Assembly (NCBI RefSeq): GCF_030052815.1
Contig: NC_079496.1
Location: forward strand, 40,201,593-40,265,592
DNA from: Hevea brasiliensis
Taxonomy: Eukaryota; Streptophyta; Magnoliopsida; Malpighiales; Euphorbiaceae
Length of the DNA: 64,000 nt
Reading direction: 5' to 3'
Part shown: one piece after another, positions 24,190 to 36,200 of the stretch
Numbering within the stretch: position 1 is the stretch's first letter
Layout of the letters: the number at the start of each line of letters is the position of its first letter
The notes under the pieces: generated by a model
What the model was told of the DNA's origin: nothing
Seen by the model: the letters and a program-made list of their open reading frames with translations, nothing else
The model's database searches: none
Translations under genes and position numbers: made by a program

Positions 24190-24790
24190 TTGTGGGAGAG
24201 TTCTTACCTGATTCTCATTCCAAATTTAAACATGGAGATCGGAGGAGAGTTCTTATCCGAGACCCTTAAAACTTTAAACAAAATAGCTTAAGAGATTGGG
24301 GGAGAGTTCTTACCTGATTCTCATTCCAAATTTAAACACGGAGATCGGAGGAGAGTTCTTATCCAAGACCCTTAAAACTTTAAACAAAATACCTCAAGAG
24401 ATCGGGGGAGAGTTCTTACCTGATTCTTGGCCAAAATCTTTAAAAAATATATATGGATATCAGAGGAGAGTTCTTATCCGAGATTGTTCACTTAAAATTT
24501 TAAACAAAATACCTTAAGAGATCGGGGGAGAGTTCTTACCTAATTCTTAGCCAAAATCTTAAAAATATATGTAAAGATCGAAGGAGAATTCTTATCTGAG
24601 ATCCTTCGCTTAAAACTTTAAACAAAATACCTTAAGAGATCGGGGGAGAGTTCTTACCTGATTCTCAGCCAAAACCTCATAAAATATGCAGAGTTCGGTG
24701 GAGAGTTCTTATCCGAAATCTCCCGCTTCAAACTCTAAAAACACATCTAGAGATCAGTAGAAACTTTTTATCCGAGCTCTCTTAACAAAA
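24190..24790 (+). repeat. Dimeric tandem repeat in the Tat-like LTR
   Basis: The phrase GGGGGAGAGTTCTTACCTGA (or close) recurs with TTCTTACC at about 24201, 24307, 24413, 24533 and 24651. Between these lies a variant GGAGAGTTCTTATCCGAGA (near 24250, 24356, 24471, 24589 and 24707). The repeat unit is thus a dimer of two related halves, about 106 to 120 bp per dimer, five copies, ending where A-2 inserted. Confidence 0.85.
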
Positions 24791-24820
24791 TCCAAATTAA
24801 AATAACACAACTCCAATACA

Positions 24821-24825
24821 CAAGA
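24821..24825 (+). repeat. Target-site duplication CAAGA (left of A-2)
   Basis: CAAGA directly precedes the 5' LTR of A-2 and is repeated exactly at 36726-36730. Confidence 0.93.
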
Positions 24826-27800
24826 TGTAACACCCTTATTTGTATAGCCTAGTATATTTCACTATTCCGGTGACCGGTATCAATGCAGATAATTAAGAGG
24901 ATTAGAACCATATTTAAGATAACTAGATAAGCCCTGAACACAAATAATTAGTAATTGCCAATTAGTTTAGTATAAATAAGAAAAACAGAACATAAGAAGT
25001 TAAATGAGCCGAGAGTCACAGCGATGGGTGACCTTTTCTGGAAAGATTGCGAAGTTGATTGAAACTCAAATTTCGAACCGTAAAATGTGATGCAGCGGTC
25101 CTTAGGACTATTGTGAACATAGGGGAAAAGAGAAAATCACGAAAAAGAATTGTTAAGCCAGTCAAATAATTAGGTCAGGGAGCCGGAAAAAAATATTAAA
25201 TTATTTGCAAACCGGGTAGAATCGGCAAGGGGCAATTTGGTTGATTGACCCCGAGAGCTGACTCCTGACCTAACTGTCAAATAAAATTGAAGAAAAGAAA
25301 ATTTCAGAATCAGGAATTAAATTAAAGAACTAATTAAAAAATAAATAGAAAAAAAAAAGAAAGAAAAAGTGAAAAAGGTGATGACATCATGCATGACATC
25401 ATGCATGATACAATAAACATAATAATTAAAAATTAATTTTTGGATAATTTTTGTGGTCCTTCAAGAGGATAAATTTGATAAAAGGAAAGAAAAAAAAGAA
25501 AAAAAGAAAAAAAACAAAACAAAAGTTGTCTTCCTAACCCAACTTGCCGCCCCTCACTCTCTCCCTCTCATCTCCATGTTTGTCCACTATTAAAGCTTGC
25601 TTCAAGCCTTTGTTCCCTCACTTAACCTTAATTTCTACCATAATTATTTCATAAAACCTTACTACCCTCACTTGAGAAGGAGATTTAGCAAAGAAAGAAG
25701 GAAGAAAAAAGAGGAAATTGAAGAAGGGAACAACAAAGTTGATGTTAGTGTTTAAATTAAAATTTTTTAGTTTAATTTATGTGTTTGTGGTTACATACAC
25801 TTAGCAATTAGAGAAAACATAAACAAAAACAATTATTGGGGGATAAATGGAAAATCCGGCCAGCAATAGGGGAGATTTAATTTGCATGAATTTGATAGAC
25901 TTAAAAGTGTATGTGAGCATGATTGAGTTGAAGAAGCATGTGTATATGTATTGAATTGGTTAAATGCAACAAAATTAGTGAGTTAGGGTTTTGGGCACCT
26001 AGGGTTTGAGAGGTAGAAATGTGAGAATTAGTCAAATGGTGTGTTTGACTTTCTTTGAGATGAAAAATGGTCATTTGTGACCAATTGAGATGTGTTGGAA
26101 GTGTTAGAAGTGAGTTTAAATTCGGATTGAAAATGGTCATTCTGTAGGTAGCAGGACCAAGGTCCCTTTCAGGGACCAAAATTGAAAATTTACAAGCCCA
26201 ATGGGTGTGAGGCCAACTGGGAATAAAAATATACACGAAATCGAACATTTTTTATTTAGGAATCAAGCCGAAAAAGTGACCAAAACCTAGTGAACAAATT
26301 GACCAAACCCGGAATTGGCAATCTGACCTGTACCTAAAATGACCAAATGAACAACATTTGTTCATTTGGCCATAACTTGCGCTAGGCAGGTTTAAATGAC
26401 CTAAAATTTTACCAGTGGATAGTTGAGATATAGACCTAAAACTTTCATGAAGAACACAAAACCAAATTATGCACTAAACCAAGTCATTTAGCCACCCAAA
26501 TTTGGTGACCTAAAACTGCCAGAACCAGTTTGGTGCCCAGAAATCTGGGTTAAGTCCGATCCGGCAGCCATGATTCAAATGGCTATAACTTGAGCTACAA
26601 AACTCCAATTGGAGTGATTCAAAAAGGAGAATAAATTTAAGACAATAGGAAACATTTTCTATGTAGAAAATTTTGCAAAATTCTAGCAGTAAAATGACCA
26701 ATGGAATAGTGCAACTTAAGACACCAAAACTCAAAATTTACAAATTTGCATAAAAGACTTAGAATTTGAGTAAACAACTAAAACCAACAAATTTAGTAAC
26801 CAAAATGTGGTATGTGGGTGAAGTTGAAATTCCCATACCTATTAAGCCTTAGAAAGTCAACAAATTGACTTGAATAGTGTCGTGAATAGTAACCCCAAAA
26901 CACAAATTTTAAAGAACGTTAAGTTTAGCACATTAGAGCTAGGTAAAAGTGAATTTAAATTTATTTTTGGATTTATGCTAAGTTATGATACTGAAACACT
27001 GTGAAACTGTGTGTTTCAGTGGAAAAGAATACCGAGAAGGAATCCGAGGTGTCGAGTCAAGGCCAAAAGGCGACTCATATAAGGTTTGTGCACAACGTAT
27101 AATTTATGTAAATTTTCTTCTGCATATTGTTTTGAATAAATTGAAATATTTATTATGCTTTTGAATTAAATTGTTGAAAGTTATTTTTGTATATTTGAGA
27201 TGGCATAAATGTTTAGTAAATTGTTAAGATAAGTTTTGAAACCACAGTGTCATTACCATATATTTGAACACCTCACTAGCATGACTAGTGGGGGTAATCA
27301 GTTTCAAATTTTGATTCCTTCTCTGGCTGAAGTGTTGAAGTGTGTGCTAGTAGAAAAAGAAAATGAATGGGTTCCCATTTATTTGAGCTAGCTAGCCTTG
27401 TGATGTGATGGCTATTGAGATTATATTTGTTTCAAATGGCATGATATAACCGTGGGTTTTATGACATTAGTTTTCACACTTCGAAATGAAATTGTTTGAA
27501 TTAAAATCTCATAATTCATGTTTTGTATTTAATTCTCATGTTCATTCCAATTTTTGAATAAATATAATTTAAATTCTACATAAAGATTATTTTAGCATGT
27601 TGTGCACCACTGAGTCCTAGTACTCAGCGATGGCTGTTATTGTTGTCGCAGATATAGAGACTAGAGGAGCAGCAGATTAAGCTGCTGAGGATTGAGGAGC
27701 TACTTGCTTTGAAGTTATCGGGTATATTTTATACCCTGACTGTAAAAATTTATTTTGATGTATGTAATATATGTAAAGGTATGGACATGTAAAACTGGTC

Positions 27801-28362
27801 TTGAGAAGTTTGTAAAAAGTTTGTAATAAATTTTAGTTTGGATTTTTCCTAATGTAAATTTTTAGTATGACGTATATAAATTGTTTTACATTTAATTACA
27901 TATGAATGGAAGTATTTTGTTTTAATTTGAATGAAATTAATTAGTAATATTTTGAATGATAATTGAATGGGAAATTGTGGATTTGTCTTTTTGGAAATTG
28001 AGAAATGATGTTGAAATTTGTTGGGATTGATTGTGGAATTGATGAAGTAGTTGAGATAAATCATAGGAAGTGCTTTTTTACAGGTATTTGAAGAACTATT
28101 TTCTCAAAATACAGATGACACTCTGCCCAAATTTTTATAAAATTTGCAGAAAAATAAAATGGGACAAAAATTTTACTAGTTTTAAAACTTTAAATAAATG
28201 ATTTTAATATCTATTTAGAAATGCTCACCACTTATAAAAGTAAGAAAAATATTTTAAAATCCCTTTTAGGGTACTTAATGAGATATCGGTAGGTGAAGTT
28301 CGATAGTTCATTAGGTATTCTACGGGATCATGTTATGCCTTACAGAGGGATAAGGTGTGACA
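24826..28362 (+). repeat. 5' LTR of A-2
   Basis: 3537 bp from TGTAACACCC to GGTGTGACA. It holds the GAGCCGAGAG...GCGATGGGTGACC block (25006-25032), A-rich low-complexity stretches (25300-25520), modules near 26249, 26446 and 26658, an AGGTTTGTGCACAAC block (27083-27097) and the double stem-loop (27610-27649). The antisense frames 25901-26248 and 26510-26734 recur in the other LTR only because LTRs are duplicated. Confidence 0.93.
27610..27649 (+). other. Double stem-loop in the A-2 LTR
   Basis: CTGAGT (27610-27615) pairs with ACTCAG (27622-27627). GCGAT (27627-27631) pairs with GTCGC (27645-27649) with one G-U. It lies just after GTGCACCA. In the 3' LTR the second stem is weakened by mutation. 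Confidence 0.6.
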
Positions 28363-28370
28363 TGTTTTAA

Positions 28371-28382
28371 TGGTATTACAGC
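28371..28382 (+). other. Degraded primer-binding site of A-2
   Basis: TGGTATTACAGC differs at two positions from the tRNA-Met-complementary TGGTATCAGAGC found at the same place in A-1, B-2, D and C-1. Priming from it would probably be weakened. Confidence 0.85.
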
Positions 28383-28552
28383 CAAATTTTTGAAGTATGT
28401 TTTAACTTATGAATTTGTGTCTTTTCTTTGCTAAGTACAACTGCTCAATGTCCTTATTTGTTATATGCAGTGTATTACATAAAAAATATGAACTAACGGA
28501 GGGAAATCTCCTTGTGTTATTTATTCAGGAGATACCCTAACTTCAGACTGAA

Positions 28553-29796
28553 ATGGAAGAAGGAGATCGCTCAGTCGAGCAATCTATTGAAGCTGAGGCA
28601 TAAGGGGAAGCCCTAGCTCTACAGAATGTCAGTGGGTCAGTAGCACCAGCCCCACAAATGCCGCAGTTTCCTGCACAATTCTCACAACAGATGGCTGCGA
28701 TGTTTCAACAAATGGCTGGGGGTATACCTACTCAAGTTCCACCCCAGACTGCTGTGGTGCAACCTCAAGCTCTAGTTAGACAGTATGACAAACTGTTGAA
28801 GTATGGGGCTACAAATTTTAAGGGTACAGTGGACCTTTTAGAGGTAAAGCAATGGCTTGAAAGGATGGATAAAGTGTTTAAGAAGCTACACTACCCAGAT
28901 GAATTGAAGTTTGAATACTCTGTGTCACTACTGCAAGGGGATGCGTATGATTGGTGGAAGACCATCCTCCACAGCTTGGCTGAATCACCAGTACTGACCT
29001 GAAATGATTTTATCAGAGAATTCAGACAAAAATACTTCCCATACGCAAATGTGGATTAAAAGTTACAAGAATTTCTGAGTCTGAAACAAGGGAACAGATC
29101 AGTGGCAGACGATGAGAGGGAGTTCTCTCGCTTAAGCCACTATGCTGGGAGTCTCCTTTCCACCAGCAAGGCAAGGTGCAAGAGATTTGAGACTGGTTTG
29201 AAGCCCAGTTTGAGGGTGCAAGTAGTGGGATTCAGACACAGCAACTTCTCTGAGCTCATCTCTCAAGCACTTGAGCTAGAAAGGATTGAATTAGAAGCGA
29301 CACCTGTAAAAGAAAAATCAGAAAAAGTTGAAAAATTAGAAAAAGATAAGTGGGAAAAGTCAGTAGAGCCAAGTTCTGGTGGTACCTCTGGAAAGAAGAA
29401 GAAATTTAGGGGACCTAGTAGAGGTCGAGGTGGAAGGTTTGGAAGGGGCAGATTCTCTGGACAGAGACCCCCTAGGTCTAGTCAGCAGTCGAGCAGAGGT
29501 TCATATCCTGCTCACCCCTATGAGACTTGTGGCAAGATTCATGTGGGAGAATGCTATTGGGCTACAGAAGCCTGTTTTAACTGTGGAGGTAAGGGCCATC
29601 TAGCTAAAGACTGCACTAGTGATCCTAGATTCGATCTAGGTCCTACTACTGCCGAAGGATCTATTCAGAGTCCTGCTCCCAGAGGTTCACAATTAGTTGT
29701 TAGAGGAAGAGGTAGAGGTAGAGGCACTGCTTACAGCGATCGAGAACCTTTGTTGGTCGATCGGCTGAAGGAAGTGCTTCAGCCAGGGTTTATACA
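28553..29796 (+). pseudogene. gag: gag of A-2 (broken)
   Basis: The start at 28553 matches the M-E-E-G-D-R start of B-2. Stops interrupt the frame at 28601-28603, 29000-29002 and 29056-29058. The reading frame shifts shortly before 29797, so protease lies in another frame. The capsid-type domain spans roughly 28835-28995 (Q-W-L-E-R-M-D, G-D-A-Y-D-W-W). A charged K/E-rich stretch is followed by an R/G-rich region and an intact CCHC knuckle at 29573-29614 (C-F-N-C...G-H...K-D-C). Two segments, 28658-29002 and 29102-29800, remain open. The mutations rule out a normal Gag product. Confidence 0.92.
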
Positions 29797-31480
29797 ATGA
29801 GACAGCGAGAAGAGGCTAAGACTTCTGATGTTGTAGCTGGTACATTCTCTATCTCTGATCAAGATGTATTTGTGTTGTTTGATTCGGGTTTAACCCACTC
29901 ATATGTTAGTGCTAGCATAGTCAGTTCACTTGTTGTTCCGTGTGTCCAAATGGGTTTTGAAGTGCTAGTAACTAGTCCATTAGGACAAGAGGTTCGGCTC
30001 AACAGAATCTATAGAGAGTGTCCTTTGGTGATCTAAGGACATGTTTTTCTATTAGATTTGATTGAAATGCCCTTCAGAGATTATGATATTATCTTGGGCA
30101 TGGATTGGTTAGCCATGCATCATGCCATGATTGACTGTAGACTGAAGACAGCCACTTTTGGTCTCCCTCTATACGGTGATGTGGTAATACATGGGGAGAG
30201 GCATTTACTGCCATCAAACATCATTTCAGCTGCACTAGACAGAAGGATGATCAGAAAAGGGTGTGAAGCATACTTGGCACATGTGATAGACACCCAAGTG
30301 GGGAGTCCAGCACTAAGGGACATCCCTACGGTATGTGACTTTCCGGATGTGTTTCCTAATGAATTGCCAGGATTACCTCTAGAAAGAGAGGTGCAGTTTG
30401 AGATTGATGTTATGTCTGGTGTGGACCCAATCTCTACAACACCATATAGAATGGCACCTGCAGAATTGAAATAGTTGAAAGTGCAGTTGCAAGAGCTACT
30501 TGACAAGGGCTTTATCTGCCCTAGTGTGTCACCTTGGGGAGCGCTAGTGTTTTTTGTAAAGAAGAAAGATGGCACTCTCTAATTATGCATTGATTATCGC
30601 CAGTTAAATAAGGTGAAAATAAAGAATAGATATCCACTACCCCGCATTGATGACTTGTTTGATCAGTTGAGGGGTGCAGCTGTGTTCTCCGAAATTGACT
30701 TGAGATCAGGTTATTATCAGTTGAAAGTACAAGAGCATAGTATTCCTAAAACTGCCTTCAGAACCTACTATGGCCATTATGAGTTCCTAGTCATGCCATT
30801 AGGGTTAACTAATGCTCCGGCTGCTTTTATGGATCTGATGAATACTATCTTCAGACCATACCTCGACCATTTTGTTGTGGTATTCATAGATGATATATTG
30901 GTCTATTCGAGGAGTGCAAAAGAGTATGATAGACATCTGCGGATTGTACTGCAGACTTTGAGGGAGAAACAGCTATATGCCAAATTGTCGAAATGTGAAT
31001 ATTGGCTGAAAGAAATATCTTTCTTGGGGCATGTAGCATTAGTAGAGAGTATCAAGGTAGATCAAAGTAAGATAGAAGTTGTCCTTAATTGGAAGCCACC
31101 CAAAAATATCATGGAGATTCGCAGTTTTCTGGGTTTAGCTGGATACTACCATCGATTTGTGAAGGGATTCTCCATGTTGGCATCTCCATTGACTAAGTTA
31201 CTTCGAAAAGATGTGAAATTCCAGTGGACGGATAAATGCCAACAGAGTTTTGATGAATTGAAGAGGTGTTTCATTAAGGCTCCAGTCCTAACTTTACCTA
31301 CCCTGGGTCAAGAATACATAGTATATAGTGATGCTTCTCATAATGGGTTAGGCTGTGTATTGATGCAAGATTGAAATGTCATTGCCTATGCATCACGCCA
31401 GCTAAAACCGCATGAGAGGAATTATCTGAAACATGACTTGGAGCTAGCAGCTATTGTGTTCGCTCTTAGATCTGAAGACA
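29797..31480 (+). pseudogene. pol: Protease, RT and RNase H of A-2 (broken)
   Basis: Protease has D-S-G-L-T-H-S starting at 29881 and an I-L-G-M-D-W-L segment typical of gypsy aspartic proteases near 30090-30110. RT follows: L-D-K-G-F near 30502, [10 protein letters not shown] near 30622, and the catalytic F-I-D-D at 30883-30894. RNase H begins near 31320 (Y-S-D-A-S). Stops are at 30034-30036, 30472-30474, 30580-30582 and 31372-31374, and frame is lost around 31440-31580. The catalytic residues are still visible, but the polyprotein cannot be made from this copy. Confidence 0.93.
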
Positions 31481-31583
31481 CTATTTGTATGGGGAAAAGT
31501 GCTACATCTACATAGATTATAAGAGTTTAAAGTATTTAGGCACTCAGAAGGAGTTGAATTTGAGATAGAGGAGATGGTTAGAG

Positions 31584-33211
31584 TTGATAAAAGACTATGA
31601 TTGGCTGATAGACTATCAGCCAGGGAAAGCTAATGTTGTGGCTGACGCCTTAAGTTACAAGACTATGGCAAGTCTACGAGTTACTCCTTTGTCTATGGTA
31701 CATGAGATGAGATCATTACATGCCTGCTTAGAGATTAATGATGAGGGGCAGATAACAGTTGTATGGCATGTACAGCCAGTGTTGATTGATCAGATCAGAA
31801 TGGCTGCTTAGAATGATCAGAAGTATCAGAAGCTGTTAGAAGAAGTATGGCAGAGCAAGAAACCAAAATTCTCAATAAGAGATGACGGTCTATTGCTACA
31901 CTAGGGCAGAATGTGTGTTCCTAATGATGTTGATTTGAGGCAGATCATTTTGAAGGAAGCACGTGAGTCTCTTTTTACCATGCACCTTGGTGGCATAAAA
32001 ATGTATAGGGGGCTAAAGGAGCATTATTGGTGGATGGGTATGAAAAGAGAAGTGGCAGAGTTTGTTTCTAAATGCCTAACTTGTCAGCAAGTGAAGGCAA
32101 AGCATCAAGTACCTACTGGGTTATTACATCCACTACCAGTACCGAAATGGAAATGGGAGAGAATAACTATGGATTTTGTGATGGGACTTCTGAGGACACA
32201 GAAGAGTCATGATGCAGTTTGCGTCATTATTGACAGACTATCCAAGTCTACTCATTTTCTGCCAGTTTGAATGGACTTAGTTTATAAAGATTGGCTAAGT
32301 TGTACATTGATGAGATTGTGAGGCTGGATGGAGTGCTAGTATCCATTGTATCAGACAGAGATCCTAGGTTCATTTCTAAATTCTAGGGTAGTCTTCAGAG
32401 AGCCCTAGGAACTAGATTGAACTTCAGTATGGCATTCCACCCACAGACAGATGGCCAATCTGAGAGGGTAATTCAGATATTGGAGGATATGCTACGGGTT
32501 TGTGTGATTGAATTTGAGGGCAGTTGGGAGACACACTTGCCTTTGATTGAGTTTGCTTACAACAATAGCTACCAATCAAGCATTGGGATGCCTCCATATG
32601 AAACTTTGTATGGCAAAAAATGTAGTACACCCTTGTGTTGGGATGAGGTAGGTGAAAGAAAAATGATTGGGGCAGAAACTGTTCAGCAAATATAGGAGAA
32701 AATCATACTAATCAGAGATCGACTTAAGACTGCATCAGACCGTTAGAAGTCCTACATTGATTTAAAGAGAAGGGATATTGAGTATGTAGTGGGTGAGAAA
32801 GTATTCCTCAAGGTTTCCCCTTGGAAGAAAATCATGAGATTCGACAGAAAAGGGAAACTGAGTCCTCGTTTCATTGGGCCATATGAGGTTCAGGAAATAG
32901 TGGGTCTTTTGGCATATCGGTTGGCACTACCTCCAGAGTTGGAGAAGATACATAATGTCTTCCATGTGTCTATCTTGAGGAGGTATCGATCAGACCCATC
33001 TCATGTACTTCCAGTAGAAGAAATTGAAGTGAATCCAGACCTCACATATGAGGAAGAACCCAAAGACATTCTTGCTTAAGAGGTGAAGCAGCTACGAAAT
33101 AAGCAGATACCATTAGTGAAAGTGCTGTGGAACCATCATTTGGGCCAAGAAGCTACTTGGGAACGAGAGGAGGATATGAGGAGACAGCACCCACAACTAT
33201 TCAGAGATTGA
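31584..33211 (+). pseudogene. pol: Integrase and chromodomain-like C-terminus of A-2 (broken)
   Basis: The first part (31584-31811) is the RNase H end and linker. The integrase HHCC zinc region lies around 31960-32095 (final C-L-T-C). The catalytic core follows with D in M-D-F (about 32171), D in S-D-R-D (about 32350) and E in Q-S-E-R (about 32460). A frame change lies between 32270 and 32417, and stops occur at several points, including 33077-33079. The last about 50 codons (33056-33211) have L-R-N-K-Q-I-P-L-V-K-V then E-A-T-W-E-R-E-E-D-M. This resembles the chromodomain of Tekay-type chromoviruses, which guides integration to heterochromatin in that group. Confidence 0.9.
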
Positions 33212-33219
33212 TACCAAGT

Positions 33220-33258
33220 AAAATTTCGAGATGAAATTTATTTTAAGGGGGGGAGAAT
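33220..33258 (+). other. Inverted repeat and polypurine tract of A-2
   Basis: AAATTTCGAGATGAAATTT (about 33222-33240) is a short inverted repeat. It is followed by the purine run AAGGGGGGGAGAA (33245-33257) before the 3' LTR start at 33259. Confidence 0.85.
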
Positions 33259-36200
33259 TGTTAACACCCCTATTTGCATAGCGTGGTATATTTCACTATT
33301 CCGGTGACCGGTGTCAGTCCGGATAATTAAGAGGATTAAAATCACACTTAAGACAACTAGATAAGCCCTGAACACAAATAATTAGTAATTTCCAATTAGT
33401 TAAGTATAAATAAGAAAAACATAACATAAGAAGTTAAATGAGCCGAGAGTCACAACGATGGGTGACCTTCTCGGGAATGATTGCGAAATTGATTTAAACT
33501 CAAATTTCTAACCGTAAAATGTGATGCTGCGGTCCTTAGGACTATTGCGAACACAGGGGAAAAGAGAAAATCACGAAAAAGAATTGTTAAGCCAGTCAAA
33601 TAATTAGGTCATGGAGCTGGAAGAAATATTAAATTATTTGTAAACCGGGTCGAACCGACGAGGGGCAATTTGGTCAATTGACCTCGAGAATTAAATTAAA
33701 GAACTAATTGAAAAATAAATAGAAAAAAAAAGAAAGAAAAAGTGAAAAAGGTGATGACATCATGCATGATGTAATAAACATAATAATTAAAAATTATTTT
33801 TTGGATAATTTTTGTGGTATTTCAAGAGGATAAATTTGATAAAAGAAAAGAAAAAAAAAAAAAACAAAAGTTGTCTTCCTAACCCAACTTGCCGCCCCTC
33901 ACTCTCTCCCTCTCATCTCCATGTTTGTCCACCATTAAAGCTTGCTTCAAGCTTTTGTTCCCTCACTTAACCTTAATTTCTACCACAATTATTTCATAAA
34001 ACCTTACTACCCTCACTTGAGAAGGAGATTTAGCAAAGAAAGAAGGAAGAAAAAAGAGGAAATTGAAGAAGGGAACATCAAAGTTGAGGTTAGTGTTTAA
34101 ATTAAAAATTTTTAGTTTAATTTATGTGTTTGTGGTTATATACACTTAGCAATTAGAGCAAATATAAACAAAAAAAATTATTGGGGGATAAATGGAAAAT
34201 CTATCCAGCAATAGGGGAGATTTAATTTGCATGAGTTTGATGGACTTAAAAGTGTATGTGAGCTTGATTGAGCTGAAGAAGCATGTGTATATGTATTGAA
34301 TTGGTTAAATGCAACAAAATTAGTGAGTTAGGGTTTTGGGCACCTAGGGTTTGGGAGGAAAAAATGTGAGAATTGGTCAAATGGTGTGTTTGACCTTGTT
34401 TGAGATGAAAAATGGTCATTTGTGACCAATTGAGATGTGTTGGAAGTGTTAGAAGTGAATTTAAATTCATATTGAAAATGGTTATTCTGCAAGCAGCAGG
34501 ACCAACGTCCCATTCAAGGACCAAAACTGAAAATTTACAAGTCCAATGGGTGTAAGGCTAATTAGGAATGAAAATAGACACAAAATGGAACATTTTTCAT
34601 TTAGGAATCATGCCCAAAAAGTGACCAAAACCTAGTGGACAAATTGACAAAATTCAGAATTGGCAATCTGACCTGTACCAAAAATGACCAAATGAACAGT
34701 ATCTGTCTGTTCATTTGGTCATAACTTGGGCTAGGCAATTCTAAATGATCTGTAATTTTACTAGTGGACAGCTGAGATATATACCTAAAACTTTCATGAA
34801 GAATAAAAACCCAAATTATGCCCTTAACCAAGTCATTTAGCTATCCAGAATTGGTGACCTAAAATTGCCAGAACTAGTTTGGTGCCCAAAAATCTGGGTT
34901 AAGTCCAATCCGGCAGCCATGATTCAAATGGCTATAACTTGAGCTACAAAACTCTAATTGGAGTGATTCAAAAAGGAGAATAAATTTAAGATAATAGGGA
35001 ATATTTTCTATGAAGAAAATTTTTTCAAATTCTAACAGTAAAATGACCACTGGAATAGTGCAACTTAAGACACCAAAACTGAAAATTTGCAAATTTGCCT
35101 AAAAGACTTAGAATTTGAAAAAACAACTAAAACCAACAAATTTAGTAACCAAAATGTAGTATGTGGGTGAAGTTGGAATTCCCATACCTATTAAGCCTTA
35201 GAAAGTCAACAAATTGACTTGAATAGTATCGTGAATAGTAACCCCGAAACACAAATTTTAAAGAACGTCAAGTTTAGCACCTTAGAGCTAGGCAAAAGTG
35301 AATTTAAATTTATTTTTGGATTTATGCTAAGTTATGATACTGAAACACTGTGAAACTGTGTGTTTCAGTGGAAAAGAATACCGGGAAGGAACCCGAGGTG
35401 TCGAGTCAAGGCCAAAAGGCGACTCATATAAGGTTTGTGCACAACGTAGAATTTCTGTAAATTTTCTTCTGCATATTGTTTTGAATAAATTAAAATATTT
35501 ATTATGCTTTTGATTTAAATTGTTGAAAGTTATTTGTGTATATTTGAGATGTCATAAATGTTTAGTAAATTGTTAAGATAAGTTTTGAAACCACAGTGTC
35601 ATTACCATATATTTGAACACCTCACTAGCATGACTAGTGAGGGTAATCAGTTTCGAATTTGATTCCTTCTCTGGCTGAAGTGTTGAGGTGTGTGCCAGTA
35701 GAAGAAGAAAAAGAATGGGTTCCCATATATTTGAGCTAGCTAGCTTTGTGATGTGACTTCTCCTTAACCTCTGGCTATTGAGATTATATTTGTTTCGAAT
35801 GGCATGATATAACTGTGGGTTTTATGAAATTAGTTTTGACACTTTGAAATGAAATTGTTTGAATTAAAATCTCATAATTCATGTTTTGTATTTAATTCGT
35901 ATGTTCAGTTCAATTTTTGAATAAATATGATTTCAATTCTGCATAAAGATTATTTTAGCATGTTGTGCACCACTGAGTCCTAGTACTCAGTGATGACTGT
36001 TATTGCTGTCGCAGATATAGAGACTAGAGGAGCAGTAGATTGAGCTGCTGAGGATTGAGGAGCTACCTACTTTGATGTTATCGGGTATATTTTATACCCT
36101 GACTGTAAAAATTTATTTTGATGTATGTAATATATGTAAAAGTATGGACATGTAAAACTGGTCTTGAGCAGTTTGTAAAAAGTTTGTAATAAATTTTAGT

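Larger units (their letters stand above)
22955..24825 (+). repeat. Tat-like 5' LTR, left part
   Basis: The sequence follows the end of B-2 with no clear TG start, so its true 5' end may be missing. A TATAAATA box lies at 23156-23163 in a setting that suits an LTR promoter. A 36-bp near-duplication (CATTCCGACC...) lies near 23430-23490. A donor-like AGGTAAGTG occurs at 23579-23587. GCGCC-rich sequence lies near 24108-24133. The last 600 bp are tandem repeats. The frame 23356-23583 is not conserved elsewhere in the window and is not called. Confidence 0.65.

Noticed and set aside
24190..24790. Evenly spaced repeats that might suggest a CRISPR array
   Set aside because: Units are diverged dimers with no unique spacers, in a plant retrotransposon LTR.
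25901..26248. Antisense open frame that recurs at 34246-34524
   Set aside because: The repeat occurrence comes from LTR duplication in A-2. The two versions differ by frame-affecting changes and resemble no known protein.
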